Notes: a model not told the origin generated them from the sequence alone. 64,000 nucleotides of DNA from Ciona intestinalis (GCF_000224145.3 NC_020170.2:2413589-2477588); one strand, 5' to 3'. Positions 48,408 to 62,100 are shown, counted from the stretch's first letter. Numbers and translations: made by a program.

Positions 48408-51400
48408 TTAGCCAACAACAGACTGTATATCATCTTCTGGTGTTTTTGCTTCTGGTTTGTAGGTTGGGTCTCTTGTTACCATGGTTTCTTGAATTTTAAC
48501 ATAGGTAGGGTGTTGTTCTGATACAGCGTTTCTCTAGAATATGTATTAAATATTAAACACTTCTTTATCTACATTATTTAACAATAGCTTCAATACTAAA
48601 CTTACCAAAGCCACTATGTCTACTTAAATATCCAAATATATTTTGCATACCTTAGATGTGACAAATCTGAAACTCATATTTAGCATGTGAAATGAATAAC
48701 TTGTTTTATCCTCAATGACAGGCGATATAACTTGGGTGATCTGTTTCATACACCTCATGCATGATTCTGAGTTACCACGCAGTCACACTGAAAGTGATTG
48801 CTTTTTGGAGATTTTTTTTTTAATGTCTTGCAAAGAACTCAGACAACCCATAAGAGACCACTGGGTTGGATCAATTGCTAACAGGTAACCTCTTGGTTAG
48901 GCGTGCTTGCTAACCACTGTGTCAAGTTAACAAATAAACCACCTGAATGTGAAGTTTAAGTAGTCCAGGTGCAGTTGGGGTGGCTGCAAGAATTCGATGT
49001 CGATTAGCTTGGTACTGAATCATGGAGAGAAGGTATTCCATGCCTTGTTTACCAATTTTATTTCCTTTAAATAAAAGTTGCGGTCACGCTTATTGTTAAA
49101 ACAATACTTAAATTTAATTTTGTGTTTTTTATTATTGACATTTTATAAGCTAATATTACAAATTGACGATGAAAGAATGAATGTAACTTGCTTTGTCCCC
49201 CAGTTGTGGAGAAACGAGATTCATTATAAGATGGATGTTCAAATGATAAACATATTATTTATTGGTCTGTCTTACTTGATAAATTGAGATTAACCAGAGT
49301 CATGCAGCCAGGAATAAAGACTTTTCCTTCAGTGTGTTCTGCTTGATGGTCCATAAGAGGATGCACAAACTCCGGAAGATCTGGATTTTCAGAGTCCTGA
49401 GTCACACTGAGTGTCATAGCTCGTTTTCCACCATCCTTTCCACCAGCACCTCCAGATTTTTTCCCCTTTGTTCCTTTTGGTGTCTCACTGGTCACGGACA
49501 CTGTAAGTGAAAGGCTGTGTTATTGAGTCTATTGTGCATTCCAGTTCCTCACCATAAGTAAATTGAGACATGATGGTAGTTTAATTTTTACAACTGTCTT
49601 TTTTCAATTTTTACAACTGTCTTTTTTCTGCTGATTCCTTTTTTTTGTTTTATCTATGTAAAATAAAAAAATGTTTTATGTTTAAACTTTGTGTATAAGA
49701 GTCAATTTTGATCTAATCTGGTGGGCTGGGCTACTTCGCATAGTCATTAAATGTTATTCAACTCAACTTTATAAGCTTACACATTTAAATTAATTAAAGT
49801 ATGAAATGCATGCAGTAGTTTGATCAAACTGGATTAATAATACTCACATCTTGAATTCATTTTCGAGATTTCTGAGCAAGAGGTGGATAATAGTGATTGA
49901 AGCAATGAAAAGAAACAACAATGTTAGTGATCACATGAAGCAACATGGGCATGCAAATACAATGGTTGTTATACACTACACAACATGAAAAGCATAAGAG
50001 TACAACGCTATAGAACAAAAGAAGTGAACATCAAAAAACATTTGAAGCTTTATGAAAAAAACTTGATTCTAAAGCAGGTAATGTGAGTATGCAATACACA
50101 CAAACTATTCCCACCTCCCTTCTTCCCTTTCTCATCTTTCTTCGGTGTTTTCTCTGCATCCTTCTTCCCCGCATCTGGTTTCTTCTTGGAAGATCCACGA
50201 CTAGTCCTCATTTGGGAGCCACTCCTGTTGCTGCTTGGACGATCCTTGGAATCAGTTCGGCGTGAGCCTAGTCCCTGTACCCAAGTATAGTGCTACATTA
50301 CTCCCATATTTTTGCTCAACATAATGCGACTATAACGTAATGAAACCCCTGATTGTATAAATCAGTTTGTTTTGTGTAACACATGCTTAGTTTGCTTAGG
50401 AATATTTTTTTTGATATATAGTGTATATGCATTTGCAGCAGGTCTAGCTAATTGTATCAACCCACTTACTGAACCTCCACGAAAACCACCCTGTGAGAGA
50501 AGCTTTCTTCTTTGAACAACTTCTTCATGTGTGAGGGAGAATCGTTGCAGAGCATTACAAATATATTGACAACCTTCATCTGAGATGTTGTTCGATGCGA
50601 GAGAGAGGGATAACAACACACGGTTCATCCGTATTCCCTTTATACAAAAAATTCTGCTAACATGTTTCTTAGGCAAGACACTTAATGACAATTGCTCCAA
50701 CCCAATTGTCCCTTAAGGGGTGTATAAACTGCCAGCCATATATGACAAAAAAATCTCCCGAAAATAAACACCCACAAAGTCATATACACTTGGAAATTTG
50801 TAAGCGGGCATGAGGTGTATAAAACAAAACACTGGTGTTATAACAATTGTCGTTGCCCAGCCACGCGAGGATAAGTATGTTTCAATCAATCATTCACACA
50901 CTCACATCTACAATTGTTTAACTTCAGTGTAAAATATGCTAATATGTTTAACAAATTCTAGTTACAGGTGACTAGATAAAATACCTGTGCAATATGTTTA
51001 GCGCCAGCATCCGATATATTGTTGAAACTTAAGTTTAACGTGGCCAAACATCTGTTCTGTGTGAAAGTCGTGCCAAGGGCTTTTCCAATCATTTCAGCTC
51101 CCTGGTCAGTGATTTGGTTGTTTCTCAATGACAGATGCTGTATGCTGTACATAACACATAGCAGCCTTTTTATTTTAATGTTTTTTTGTTCAGGACAGCA
51201 TTCAGTTGACATTACATAATAACAAATTTGGCTTTAATTTAAATATAGTATTTGTCAGTACAACTCACGGGCTGTCTTCACCCATTACAAGGTAGTAAGG
51301 TTCTGATCCAGGTATGGGGTTTCCATCTAACACCAAACTTTTAATACTAGGAAGACTTGGTAGCAAACTGCTTAGAATTTTCAATGTGTGTTCTGTCAGT

Positions 51401-52890
51401 CCAACATTCCATAGGCTGGAACAAAGAAAAATAATATCGAAATATAATATATAATTTATTGACAGTTATAATATTAGCTCAAACAAAAATGATTTTTTTT
51501 GTTTCAATTTTGCCAATATCCTCATTTATTAAAGAATTGAAAAATTTACAAGTAGTTTTACTTGATGCATTGAAGACGCTCAAGGATACACATCTTTAGA
51601 ATCCCAAGGACTTTTTCCTCCACCTTCCAGCTTCTAATGAAAAGTTCTTTAGCATGGTTGATCTGCATCTGCTTTGTATCTTCCACATCAAACTCAACCT
51701 GCATGAAATAAAACATCTTTTATTATCATTTATCTTACTGTAACATTCTTGTGGTATCTATTTGTGAAACCATTTTGGGCAAGGGCAAAACAGCCATAGT
51801 TTTTTTCTTTTTGATCATTTACTTTAAAACCTTATTTAATAAGAATACACTTATAATTTCTCAGGACATTCATAATTCACATATTGAAAAGCATTTACAT
51901 GAATACTTGGCTTAATAATGGTGAGGTTATCCACAACTGTGTAAGTGGTTGGTGGCAATTCTTCTTCAACTTTTTCTACTTCTTCTCCCTCTGAAACATA
52001 AGCCACGATAATCACATTATACTGTTATGTAAATTCAGCTTTTTATTACATAAAAGACTATAAGGCATTGTTATTGTATATTTATTTTGGAATTATTTGC
52101 CTAAAGTAAAACAAAACAGTAAACCTAAATTCACAATGGAAGGTAAACTTAAAACTATAATACAACAACCTTCTAACCCAAATTGTATATTTTTTATAAA
52201 ATGGAATCTTTTTAATGTGGAAAAGTTTTTTTATGCAAACTCATCATCTCACCTGGTGTAGTTTTTGCATCATCTGCAGTTGGGGTCGCAGGTCTCTTTG
52301 CCCGCGGTTTTACAACTGGTACATGTTCTTTATCGAGTCCAGATCGCTGCCATAACTCTGCAAAATCATCTGGAAAATTCCCGGTACATGTGTATGGCTC
52401 ACGGGTGGCTGAAATTAAATGGTGCTGAGTGAGAACACTTCAGAATAAATGTAAATTATTTATCTTCGCGCGGCGGAAAACAACAGTTCTGGGTGTTTTG
52501 TTCCGCACACCTCATGTCTGCTTTTAAGTTACCACATGTGTAAAACTTAAAATGATCATATTTTTTTATTGTATGGCTGACAACTTAGACAACCCTTACG
52601 AAACCACTAGGTTGAAGCTATATTGCTGTTAAATGTCTTGCCAGGAGATACATATACGCCTACAATGGTAGCCTAACAGCCCCGAGACTGAAACCCTTAA
52701 CCTCTAGGCTGGAGACGGACATTGTAACTATCAATAACCACTATGCCCTAAATTTTATAACAAAGTAAATATATGCAACACCATACGATACCCACACATC
52801 ACAAAACACTTACAGCAGTCATCGCCAGGCGCGGGAAGAAGCTGAGGTTGGTCCACCTGCCTTCAAAGCCTTTTCAACACGTTTACCCAT
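48408..52890 (-). CDS. LRRC71: LRRC71-like leucine-rich repeat protein
   Basis: Eleven exons: 52857-52890, 52253-52408, 51899-51990, 51562-51698, 51269-51415, 50985-51144, 50470-50637, 50115-50274, 49276-49500, 48943-49064 and 48408-48533. Their lengths sum to 1,527, giving 508 residues in frame. A charged N-terminus leads to ribonuclease-inhibitor-type leucine-rich repeats (LQHLSLRNNQITDQGAEMIG, LATLNLSFNNISDAGAKHI, LLSLSLASNNISDEGCQYI). Then come HEEVVQRRKLLSQGG, a Lys/Gly/Ser-rich low-complexity stretch, one more repeat (CMTLVNLNLS, GKQGMEYLLSMI) and a C-terminal tail. This layout fits LRRC71, a poorly studied protein found mostly in ciliated cells and testis. Exon 1 uses the donor GCAG/GTGGAC because it alone keeps frame; a stronger GTAAGTG at about 52811 would not. 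Family assignment is from recall. Confidence 0.7.
48690..48927 (-). mobile_element. SINE copy in LRRC71-like intron
   Basis: TTGTTTTATCCTCAATGACA, CATACACCTCATGCATGATT, ACCCATAAGAGACCACTGGG and GCTTGCTAACCACTGTGTCA. Confidence 0.55.
50670..50898 (+). mobile_element. SINE copy in LRRC71-like intron
   Basis: GGCAAGACACTTAATGACAA, GTAAGCGGGCATGAGGTGTA and CAGCCACGCGAGGATAAG with the tail CAATCAATCATTCACA. Confidence 0.55.
52443..52752 (-). mobile_element. SINE copy in LRRC71-like intron
   Basis: TTATTTATCTTCGCGCGGCG, CCGCACACCTCATGTCTGCT, GCCTACAATGGTAGCC and AACCTCTAGGCTGGAGACGG. Confidence 0.6.
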
Positions 52891-53720
52891 TCGTATTTTT
52901 CGTGCAATCCTACAAAAAAATGATCTGATGATAAAAGTACAACACTTTAAAACAGATTTTAAACCACCAAGTTAGCATTAAGTATAGTTTTTGAAAATAA
53001 ATCTTTAAAACAAAAACATCAATAATTACTCACAATTCACGTTGTTTGTGGCTGATTTAGGTCTTTGCTATAACATGTTTACAAACGGAGCCTATTCATT
53101 CATTAATTCGAGTTATACTTGTTACTATAGTGTGGATTTAAGTCGATTTCTGTCGAATAACATACCACCAAAAGCATCAACAGTCGGCGTACGTTGTTGT
53201 TATAGAAACTTCTTTAATGGTATCCATTCAACGGACATCGACTAAGTACCACGAATACGTTTCGGGGAGCTTTACTCAGTAAATAACTGGTTATACTTTA
53301 TAGACCATAACGTATTATTTCTAATAGTATGTAAATAGTAAATAAAAATTTTGGGAAATTTTTTTTTTTTGGGGGGGCAAAAAAAGGGGGGGGGGTTGGG
53401 GGGGACGAGTACATTTGTTCGCTTTTGTTTTTTAAAGAAGAAGCCAGTTTTGAAAGTTAATGTAAAGAAACGTTTTTTTTTTGCGACACTGTAACTCACA
53501 TTATGAACTGCTTTGTTTTATCTGAGTAAACATGATTTAAGCAGATTTTTCAGCGATCCCACATTCGTGATTCTCGCCCATCTAAACTAGCGTCATCACA
53601 AGACCGACCATTAGCCACAACAGTACAGTAACAGTACAGTATTGTACGTAGTTCCGTTGTGTTTACGTTTCTGCTGCACTTTATATAGCGCTATTTATTT
53701 TGTTAAGAGTTGTATAAAGC
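52891..53720. promoter_or_regulatory. Divergent promoter region LRRC71-like / TMEM9
   Basis: 830 bases between the two start codons. It includes a poly-T/poly-G low-complexity patch (53357-53404). A short direct repeat AACAGTACAGTA lies near 53619-53640. No other gene is seen, so both promoters are inferred to lie here. Confidence 0.4.
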
Positions 53721-55222
53721 ATGTACTGCGGAATTTTATTATTCGTATTGCTATCCTTTCAATTACTTGAAAATACATCTGCACAATACGAGGATATCAG
53801 ATGTAAATGCACCTGCCTTGCCTATCACAAATACAACATTCCCGCGAAGGTAAATTTTAGTCTCAACTATTTCAAATTAAAGCTGACACTTCGTTAACCT
53901 GTTTTAGATATACACGAAAAACGTTCTGCATGAATATTGTGACTGCCTTCGAGTTGTCTTGCCAAACTTGAACGGTTCTGCACTCACAGATGTAGATATT
54001 GAACCATATTGTCTCAGATGTGGGTGCAAATATGAAGTCAGAAGCACAAAAACCATGCAGGTAAAACCACAGAAAGTAGCACAGCAATATTTCCACATAA
54101 CCAATATTCACTGTTCTTTTTATTCAGTAAATTCTAAACTTTTTTCAATGGTGTTTTGTTGTCAGTCTGAAGAGTATGGCAGTTCCTGATGAGATCTCGC
54201 ACGTGCAAGACGGTTATTTTTTGCATGCGTGCGTGCTATAATTAAAAATTTGCACCTGCCATGCTATAATTAAAACACGTGCACCTGCCATACTCTGCAG
54301 TCTGGTTTTGTTGTATGTTGTAAAACTTATGAAAGAAAAATAGAATTTACTCCCAATTCTATATGTGTCACTGTATTTATAACTGAAGTAGTACTATCTG
54401 TGCAGTGTTAAGTTACATATATATACTTTGTCTTCTCCAGGTTGTGGTTTACATGTTCCTCGTTCTTCTTGGTGTGCTACTCATATATATGATCGTGATG
54501 GTGATCGCTGACCCTATCATTAATCACGTGAATAGGAAGAATCGAGCTGCTGGGTTATTAGATGAAGAAACTGAGATGGAATCAATTGTTTCTGCACGAG
54601 ATTCCGATCGACCTAGATCATCAAGTGTAGGTGGTTTGCCTTTGCTGTTGTTTTGTGCTATATGTGGTATATATATATAGGCTACATTCCTACATAGTAT
54701 TTAAGATTGTATTCTATATGGGTGAGGTCCTTGTTCAAGTGTTTTTGGCCAGATTAGGCTTGTTAGTTGTTACACTACAGCCGTAATATATAAATAAAAT
54801 GCAGTTCTTGGTTTTTTTCATGGGAACTGATTTTGTTTCACATTTTTAAACGAAGTATATATTTAGAAAAATAACTCCAAATTATGCAGCCTAATACCCA
54901 AATTAAGAAAAATTGTAATTCTTTTCAGTTATCTTGTTAAACTTATAACCTTTTCTGTATCATCTATATAATTGTTATATAAAACTAAAAAAAAGACTGA
55001 TTGAGAAGTATTGTGGACATGGTACATTGTTGTGTATGTAAATACTCCGTTTCAATGTTGTCATTCAGTTTTCTGACCAAACATTAATTTTCCAAACAGG
55101 GACGGGGCTCTGGGCAATCTCAGCCTGTCTTACAAAGGGTAAATCAAATGCAAACAAAATGGAAAAAGCAGCTTCAAGAGCAAAAATCAAATGTGTACGA
55201 CCGACACGAGATGTTACAATGA
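53721..55222 (+). CDS. TMEM9: Transmembrane protein 9 (TMEM9/TMEM9B family)
   Basis: Four exons, all joined in phase 0: 53721-53849, 53908-54060, 54441-54626 and 55100-55222, 196 residues. TMEM9 proteins are lysosomal/late-endosomal membrane proteins linked to the vacuolar proton pump and ClC exchangers. Seen: a signal peptide (MYCGILLFVLLSFQLLENTS), a Cys-rich luminal domain (DIRCKCTCLAYHKYN, YCDCLRVVLPN, PYCLRCGCKYE), one membrane span (VVVYMFLVLLGVLLIYMIVM), then ADPIINHVNRKN and an acidic, Ser-rich cytosolic tail ending in QVLQRVNQMQTKWKKQLQEQ-like sequence. These are all diagnostic of the family. Intron 2 carries a small TIR element (54170-54297). Confidence 0.93.
54170..54297. mobile_element. 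128-base TIR element in TMEM9 intron
   Basis: Ends AAGAGTATGGCAG and CTGCCATACTCTG are complementary save for the outermost base. CAGTCTG lies directly outside both ends (54163-54169, 54298-54304). Inside, TGCTATAATTAAAA followed by TGCACCTGCCA occurs twice. It is likely a hAT-like MITE. Confidence 0.6.
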
Positions 55223-55305
55223 GAAGTATGAAGGTTTAACATAATGTAGCAAAGCCAAGGATTTCAAAAGTTCTCCTTTGGAACATGAACTTTTCATTTT
55301 GACCC

Positions 55306-55508
55306 ATATAGTAGGTTGGACAAGATGGTTCATGTTTAATTCTCTTTTATCACCCCATTTGGAGTGAAGAAAAAAGATAGATTACACAGTTATATCACTT
55401 ATCTTCACAAATCTAAAACAGGGTTGTTAATTGGTAAAAAAACAGATTAGGAAATATTGGATATTGTGTGGCGTATATGGTATTTATCTTACCCCACAGT
55501 ACTATATT
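55306..55508. mobile_element. Cimi-1-like MITE, diverged
   Basis: Ends ATATAGTAGGTTGGACAAGA and TATCTTACCCCACAGTACTA fit the family, but the interior is little like the other copies. This is a distant or rearranged member downstream of TMEM9. Confidence 0.4.
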
Positions 55509-56403
55509 AATATAGGATATTCTGGTCCACCGTCGGATGGAGCCACACTATGATTTTATATTTTGTGTTTTAAAACTTTATATTTTCTCATTAGATATAT
55601 CTATATTTAAATTCACTTATAGTAAGGTTTACCCGTGCCATACTGTAACATGAGTGTATTTTAATAGGTTACACACTATAAACCAGAATAATGAGAATTT
55701 GCCTCAACTCATAACTACTGTTGACTTTGCTCTGCATAAACGCTTTAAAGATAACCAAATGTAAAATGAAAAATCTGGTTTAGTATGTATAGTGTGATAT
55801 AGTCAACTACCATTAATTAAACCGTTACAAATTACTCGTTCTTATGAAGCGAAACCCCTGAATTGGACACACAAGATTTCTGTCACTTTTGAACAGTATT
55901 ACTGCACGCGACTATCTCTATGTGTCGGTTTTGTGCAATATTCTTTGCCCGTTTGTTTTTGTGTGTGTGGTATTATCGTAGATATTTTTCATTTATCTTG
56001 TTTTTCGTGCGAGCAATCGTCTATGAAAATCGTTTTTGAATAAACAGTTGTCGTATACACTTAATGTCACTATGCTTACACATTTCGTTCTCGTAATATG
56101 CATTACAGTTATAGTTATTCTTTATAGAAATAGCTTTTGCCGCAGAACAAGTTAAAGGCCATGAAAAACAACAGACAGTATATTTGTCGTTACGGACAAA
56201 AATGTGAAAGATAAGACTTAAAAATATCCGAGAGGAAAATGTTTTTTACAGGTACGAAATTATGTTTAGAACTTTCCATGCAGGCTAAGCAGTAAGTTTG
56301 CGCATGCGCAATATCACCTCGTTACAAATATTACGTCAGAACCAATTTTGTGTGATATCGATTCTATGAGAATTTATCAAAATTTTAGAATATATGCTAA
56401 TAA

Positions 56404-56595
56404 ATATAGTAGGGTTGTGAAAGATGGGACTCCTTTAGCACATAATATCCTGACCGTCTTTTGAACAATTAGTTACGGTCTATGAAAGTCGTGGAGATAC
56501 GATTTTATAATTCTTTAAATGTTCTTTGTTTACTACCAAATGAGAGGCAAAAATAGAATGAAAAAGTGTCCCATCTTCCCCCACCCTACTATATA
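56404..56595 (-). mobile_element. Cimi-1-like MITE
   Basis: Ends TATAGTAGGGTTGTGAAAGA and CCCATCTTCCCCCACCCTAC; core TTTATAATTCTTTAAATGTT. About 192 bases. Confidence 0.65.
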
Positions 56596-57263
56596 TCAAA
56601 AATGCTTAAAATTCGACTCACGACTGAAAGGTTGGTCTGATGCGTGCAGCAGAATTGTTTTCACATAACAATGATGTCGATTTTCTTGGTCCCGGACTTG
56701 TCTCAGCAATTTTTCGAGGCATATTGTATAATAGCTTCATGCACTTCTAAAAAAATAATTGACACAACTGCTCTGGCCTTTTTAGTTTGGCAGTTTACAA
56801 AGAACAAGTTGACTGGTTGACCAAAAACTCTCTTCGCAAAAGTTTATTTAAAGGCCCAATTTAACATGACTCTATCTGCGAGAAGCTATATACGGAATGA
56901 CCGAAACTATGAATATAATATTACATTCATCAATATGGTTATTAAGTCGAAGAGATATGGCAGAAGCTTTTGTGACACGAAAGAGTTTGCGGTCGAGAAA
57001 AGAAATAGCAAAGTTGCGTCGTTAATCTAGGAGCTCAGTTTTCTTAAGACGATTCAATTTGCTTCTGCGGAGCGTGGCCAACTTGTGCTTTGTGATGATA
57101 AGCGCTTGTATTGGAGATAACTTCCAGCACATATAAGTGTCGGTTGAGTCTGCGAGGAGTTTAGGACCAGCGCTACTAAATATTGACAATTCGCATTACA
57201 GAATTCAGTGTTTCAACAAACGTAAAAATGACAAATACCATCACAAAACCTTCATGAAAATGA

Positions 57264-57466
57264 TATAGTAGGGTGGGGGAAGATGGGACACTCGTTTATT
57301 CTATTTTCTCCTCCCTTTTGTCAGTAAACAAAGAACATTCAAAAAATTTTAAAACCGTATCACCAGCACTCCCATAGACCGTTGTTAGTACTTCAAAACA
57401 CGATGAGGATATTTGGGTATTAGGTGCTACAGGTGTCCCATCCCCTCCCCCCCCTCCTCTACTATT
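57264..57466 (+). mobile_element. Cimi-1-like MITE
   Basis: Starts ATATAGTAGGGTGGGGGAAG, core GTAAACAAAGAACATTCAAA, ends GTGTCCCATCCCCTCCCC...TACTATT. Confidence 0.65.
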
Positions 57467-58936
57467 TATGTATATAAATATTCTCGCACACTATGTGATT
57501 CGGTCACGTACTTCTAAGTTCATGAAAAATGAAAAAACACCCCTTAGAAGAAAGAAAGATAAAAATATTTAATGTTTCGATGTCGCGATTTGCCTGTAAA
57601 CCGCAAGTCTATCGATGCCTTTATAAGTCTCTATTTCCACGAAGGCTTGAAAATCGGGTCTCCCTTACGTACCGTGCACAAATAAACAAATTGTCCGGGC
57701 CCAGACGAGAATCAGTTATCTGATTTCGCGGCCGCTTCCCTCACTTTCTCGTTACCGGAACTCTGTAATTTTCACTTCGCGGTGGGTTTATAAAATAGCA
57801 GCGAGGAGGAATGACTTGCATTGTGGCTAATTGACGTTTGAAACCCTTGTCTTTCGTTCCGTATTTGAAAGCATTCTGGACGGTAAAAATAGGACACAGT
57901 TACAAACCACTTAAATTTGTGTTTATCATCTAAAAAAACGGATGAAAGCGTTTTCTCATTTTTTAAAAGTAATAATGTGTACTTTTGGAAGGTGCGCGTA
58001 CTACCTTACAATCTGTATGATCTAAAGTTTTCAGAAAGAATTTATCAGACTGTCAGTTCATCGCATTCATCTCAATAGCCTTGGGGCCTATATAGCTTAG
58101 GGTGCAGACGCGGCCTCAACAGTCTTAACAATGCTCAATTTTAGGAAAGTGGAGTCATTTTCAGAATCATTGTATATGCAAGGATGTTAAAAAATCAGGT
58201 AGCGTTACATTTGCTTGATATCTAGTTCACCTCGCAGGTTATAACGCTTAAATTCGCATTCAAGAAACGTATACAGTGTATGGGAATTATAGCAACGAAA
58301 GTTTAATGTTATTATAACTATAAACGATTGCTGGGCCTACCGTCTATATATACTATTTAAAAACATATGGTAAAAAATTAAAACTAAGTTAATGTTCATC
58401 ATTTAGGCGTTAAGGTATACTGCGCGTTGTTATATGCGTCAGTTTCTTTAGTATATATATACCAATTTTGTCTTCGTCGCAGTTTAAGAATTTACGTGTC
58501 GCAAATATACTGCAACTTATGCAATCTGCTGGATCTTTATTGTTAAATGTAAGAACATGTTGCCGGCGCCGTGGTACATGACAATGTACATATTAGTGAC
58601 CACCAAAAGACGAATCCAACGATTAGCGTGAAACTAATCATCGGAAATTGTTCTCAGTAAACGAGCCAACCTTGCTAATGTTACTCCCACCTAACACGGC
58701 TAATGATTGGTTAGAGAATATAGATTCGACAATGTATGTTTACTTTATGCGGTTGATCTGCGATACGTAAAAGTCGCCCTGCAGCATTTTTGTTCCTAAA
58801 ATAGCTGCATTGGATTTTTTGGTGAAAATCGCCAGAAAGACGATTGCAGTTTTGTGCAACAATTATATTTGTTGACTTAGGTGTTTTTTAATAAATTTTT
58901 AAAAATAAACGATACGCAATTGTTAACAAATGTGTG

Positions 58937-59130
58937 ATATAGTAAAGTGGGGAAGATGGGACGCATTTTTAACCGTTTGTCTCGTCCTATTTGGTAGCAG
59001 AGAACATTCAAAGAATTATAAAACCGTATTACCACGGCTACCACAGACCTTTGTTATTGTTTAAACCACAATCAGGATATTTGAATATTATGTGCTAAAG
59101 GTGTCCCACCTTACCCCATAGTACTATACG
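58937..59130 (+). mobile_element. Cimi-1-like MITE
   Basis: Starts GATATAGTAAAGTGGGGAAG, core GAACATTCAAAGAATTATAA, ends GGTGTCCCACCTTACCCCAT...ACTATA. Confidence 0.6.
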
Positions 59131-62100
59131 GTTTAATGATGGCATTTAAGACCCTTAATGTTTCTTAGAATGCTTTCTAAGCATTGTATCCTTGGCGAAA
59201 CAGGAGTCGGCGGTTTACCATATGCGGTTAATCTCATGTCTGATTTATCGAAGTACATGGAAGAATTTCAACAAGTCTGAACTTACACCGATAAAGATTC
59301 GCATTTGATTTCTGACATAACGGCGGGAGGGTAAGCTATGAACTTAGTAAAAATATATATATTCTTTACTGTTTGTTTCTTAGGCGAAGCTATCGGCGGT
59401 TTTGGGTTAAGCCCACAGTTGAATTCTTAACCCCGTGATAAAATAGCAGCAAAAATATTTGTTTTTTAGTTTTTAAATTATTGCAATCGGAAATTTTAAT
59501 AAGATTATTGCAATACGCATGCAATTCTATTTTGTTACCTTTTTTTATTACAGACGAAAGCTTCTCTATAGGTATATTGGTGCACACGTGTCCAGCTTAA
59601 TTGGTAAACCCTTTATATAAGCATGATGGTGAACCAGCACAATTAACTACTTGTGAAAAATTTTTATGGCCGTTTCAAGTGACAGCTCGCTCAGCTGGCT
59701 GTGTGATAATCAACAGGCAGCTGTGAGAGAAGTTGCAAGAGACGGGAACTTTCTGCTGACTTCAAAAATCGGATTATTTGATTACTTTTTATGAACAAGT
59801 ATGGTTAGCGTACAACCAATAATGGTGAATTTTGTTCCGCAGTGGTTCTATTTTGAAAATAAAAAAATCTATTCTGTTTTGAGTTTTGCATCATTCGCAA
59901 GTGAGGAAATTTAAGTTTTTCTTACCGCTAGACGGCGCATGCGAGCAAGTGTAATGCCGCGGCCGCCGCATCTTACAAAAAATAGTACTTCGGAACGAAA
60001 GGGAGAAAACGAAATTCAAGAAACTGTCTCTGTAAATTTTATTTCATATCAACGTTTTTTTTATCCAGTATTTTTATACGGTGAACTATAAAAAAAACAT
60101 CCCAAAATACTGTCTTTTCTTGATTAAATAAAATATCGCAAAATTACGTCTTTGATACCCTGAAGCCAGCGCATAAGAGGAAATGAATAAGCGGCACAGT
60201 GCAATAAGGTAAAACAAACCAGCAAAATACACATCAAACGAATCCAATAATCTCTATCTTGTTCATCACATAAGACGTTGCTGGTCACGTGTGGGTGGCG
60301 CGGTTTCAAATGGTAAGGGCACTGCTTTTTAAAGCCGAATGCCAACACCGTTGATTAATAATTTATACAGTCAGCATATGCCGCTTCTATACCTAAGCTT
60401 GCGCTTCCAGCCGCGCGGGCCTACTGCAATGACGTCAGTTTCCTGTACTCCGCGCGCAAAGAACGATTGATTCTTTATTCTTATTTATCAGTATTTTGCA
60501 TTAAACGGTCGTGCCGGTCTTTGTCAGTGAAACCTGGCAAGAAAAGGACACGTCTTTATAGGCCGAAAGTTTTGCAACCTTGGGAGTTAAATCAAGCACA
60601 ATATGCGTTAATATGAAATCATAATGGAGAAATAATAGGAAACAAAGGATGAAATAAAAACTCCGCCGTGCACTTGTATATGTTAGATTTCAATTAAATA
60701 AAACTGGTGAAACTGTAAAGTAAATGAATACGGGCAACCCCTTACAGCTTACACTCTGGCATATCAGTACACTGTGTAACATGAAACTGACATACACTGC
60801 TGGGATACAATACACCGACTTTGCGCTAGAAAGACAGGAATTCCGGTCTAATTTTGCAATGTACCGGATATAATTGTTCGCGGATCTATTGTTTTAGCTA
60901 TGAGAAGCGAGGTTCGTCTGGTGTGAATTATTTTACTTCCCGTTACAAACACTAAAATAAGCGCATGGTTATAGTAGGCCTAATACTTTTGATCACTTCG
61001 ATTAAAAAAGGAAACTACCACTAGTTATTAAAATGTTAACTCTATGAGTTGCAATGTTCTTGTAGAAATGCTTATTCCACGAAAGTTAGAATTGTTTAGA
61101 ATTAGGGGCAATTACAGCGATATCTGTTTATTTTGAGCAATATTAAACGAAATGAGACTCATGACACGCCGCTAATCCGGAAATAGCTGACTGATGTTTC
61201 CTTTGCAGTATCACGTGACGCTAGTTTGTAGCACGGTCCACACATCGCAAAGCAACAATTTTGAACACAGCTAAGACGTACCTATTGGACGCAAAACTAT
61301 ACAGCAGAATGCAGCGACTTCCACATGTATATACTATATCCGAGGCATACACATACACAGTAAAGTGTATACATGTTAAATTATATTTTACATTCTAGTG
61401 GTATTTGGTTACATTTTTTAGTGGTAGTTGTTAATACCCAATAAATTTGATGATGTAATAAAATGTACTATACCAACCATTAAGGTCGAATACGCACTAT
61501 ATTTTCCATATACCCACACATAAATTGATTTTTAAACCGAAGTGTCTTTAACAAGTCAGTTGTGGTCAAACCACTGCCCATAACGACAAAGTAAAACACA
61601 GAACAGGCCTGGCAGTTACAACAAAAAGTTTAATGTGGCAGTAACGTTACCAGTGAATTAATCAGATACCGAAAGAACACAGGTGTTAGACAACAGAAAG
61701 GCGATCGTAAAGTAACGCCATACACGATATTAATGTTATACTGGGTTGAAAACAACGCAAAAGGTTATGTATGTTAGCAATGCAAAAAAGGATATGTGTA
61801 ACCAAAACGCCTTAGGGAAAGAAAACGAAAAATGAAAATAAATAGTCCAAGTAACAAAATCGAGCAAGACTGAAATAAAATTGTTAAGACACAAGATGCA
61901 GAATTGCTGTAATGGAAATGCATTAAACATAGGCATTTAAAAATTCGATCGTTTTTAACGCGCGAATTAACTGAAGGGATTTTTGTGCTGTTGGAAATAT
62001 TGGAACATTGGAATCAACGGATTGTGGAACAGCACAGTCGTATTGTAAGGCAGGACCTGATAGGTTTCTTTCACAGTTAATGCTGGCAATTTTGACAACA

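Noticed and set aside
57529-57723. Plus-strand ORF of 64 residues as a small gene
   Set aside because: No family motif, no splice context and no conserved pattern; short ORFs of this size are expected by chance.
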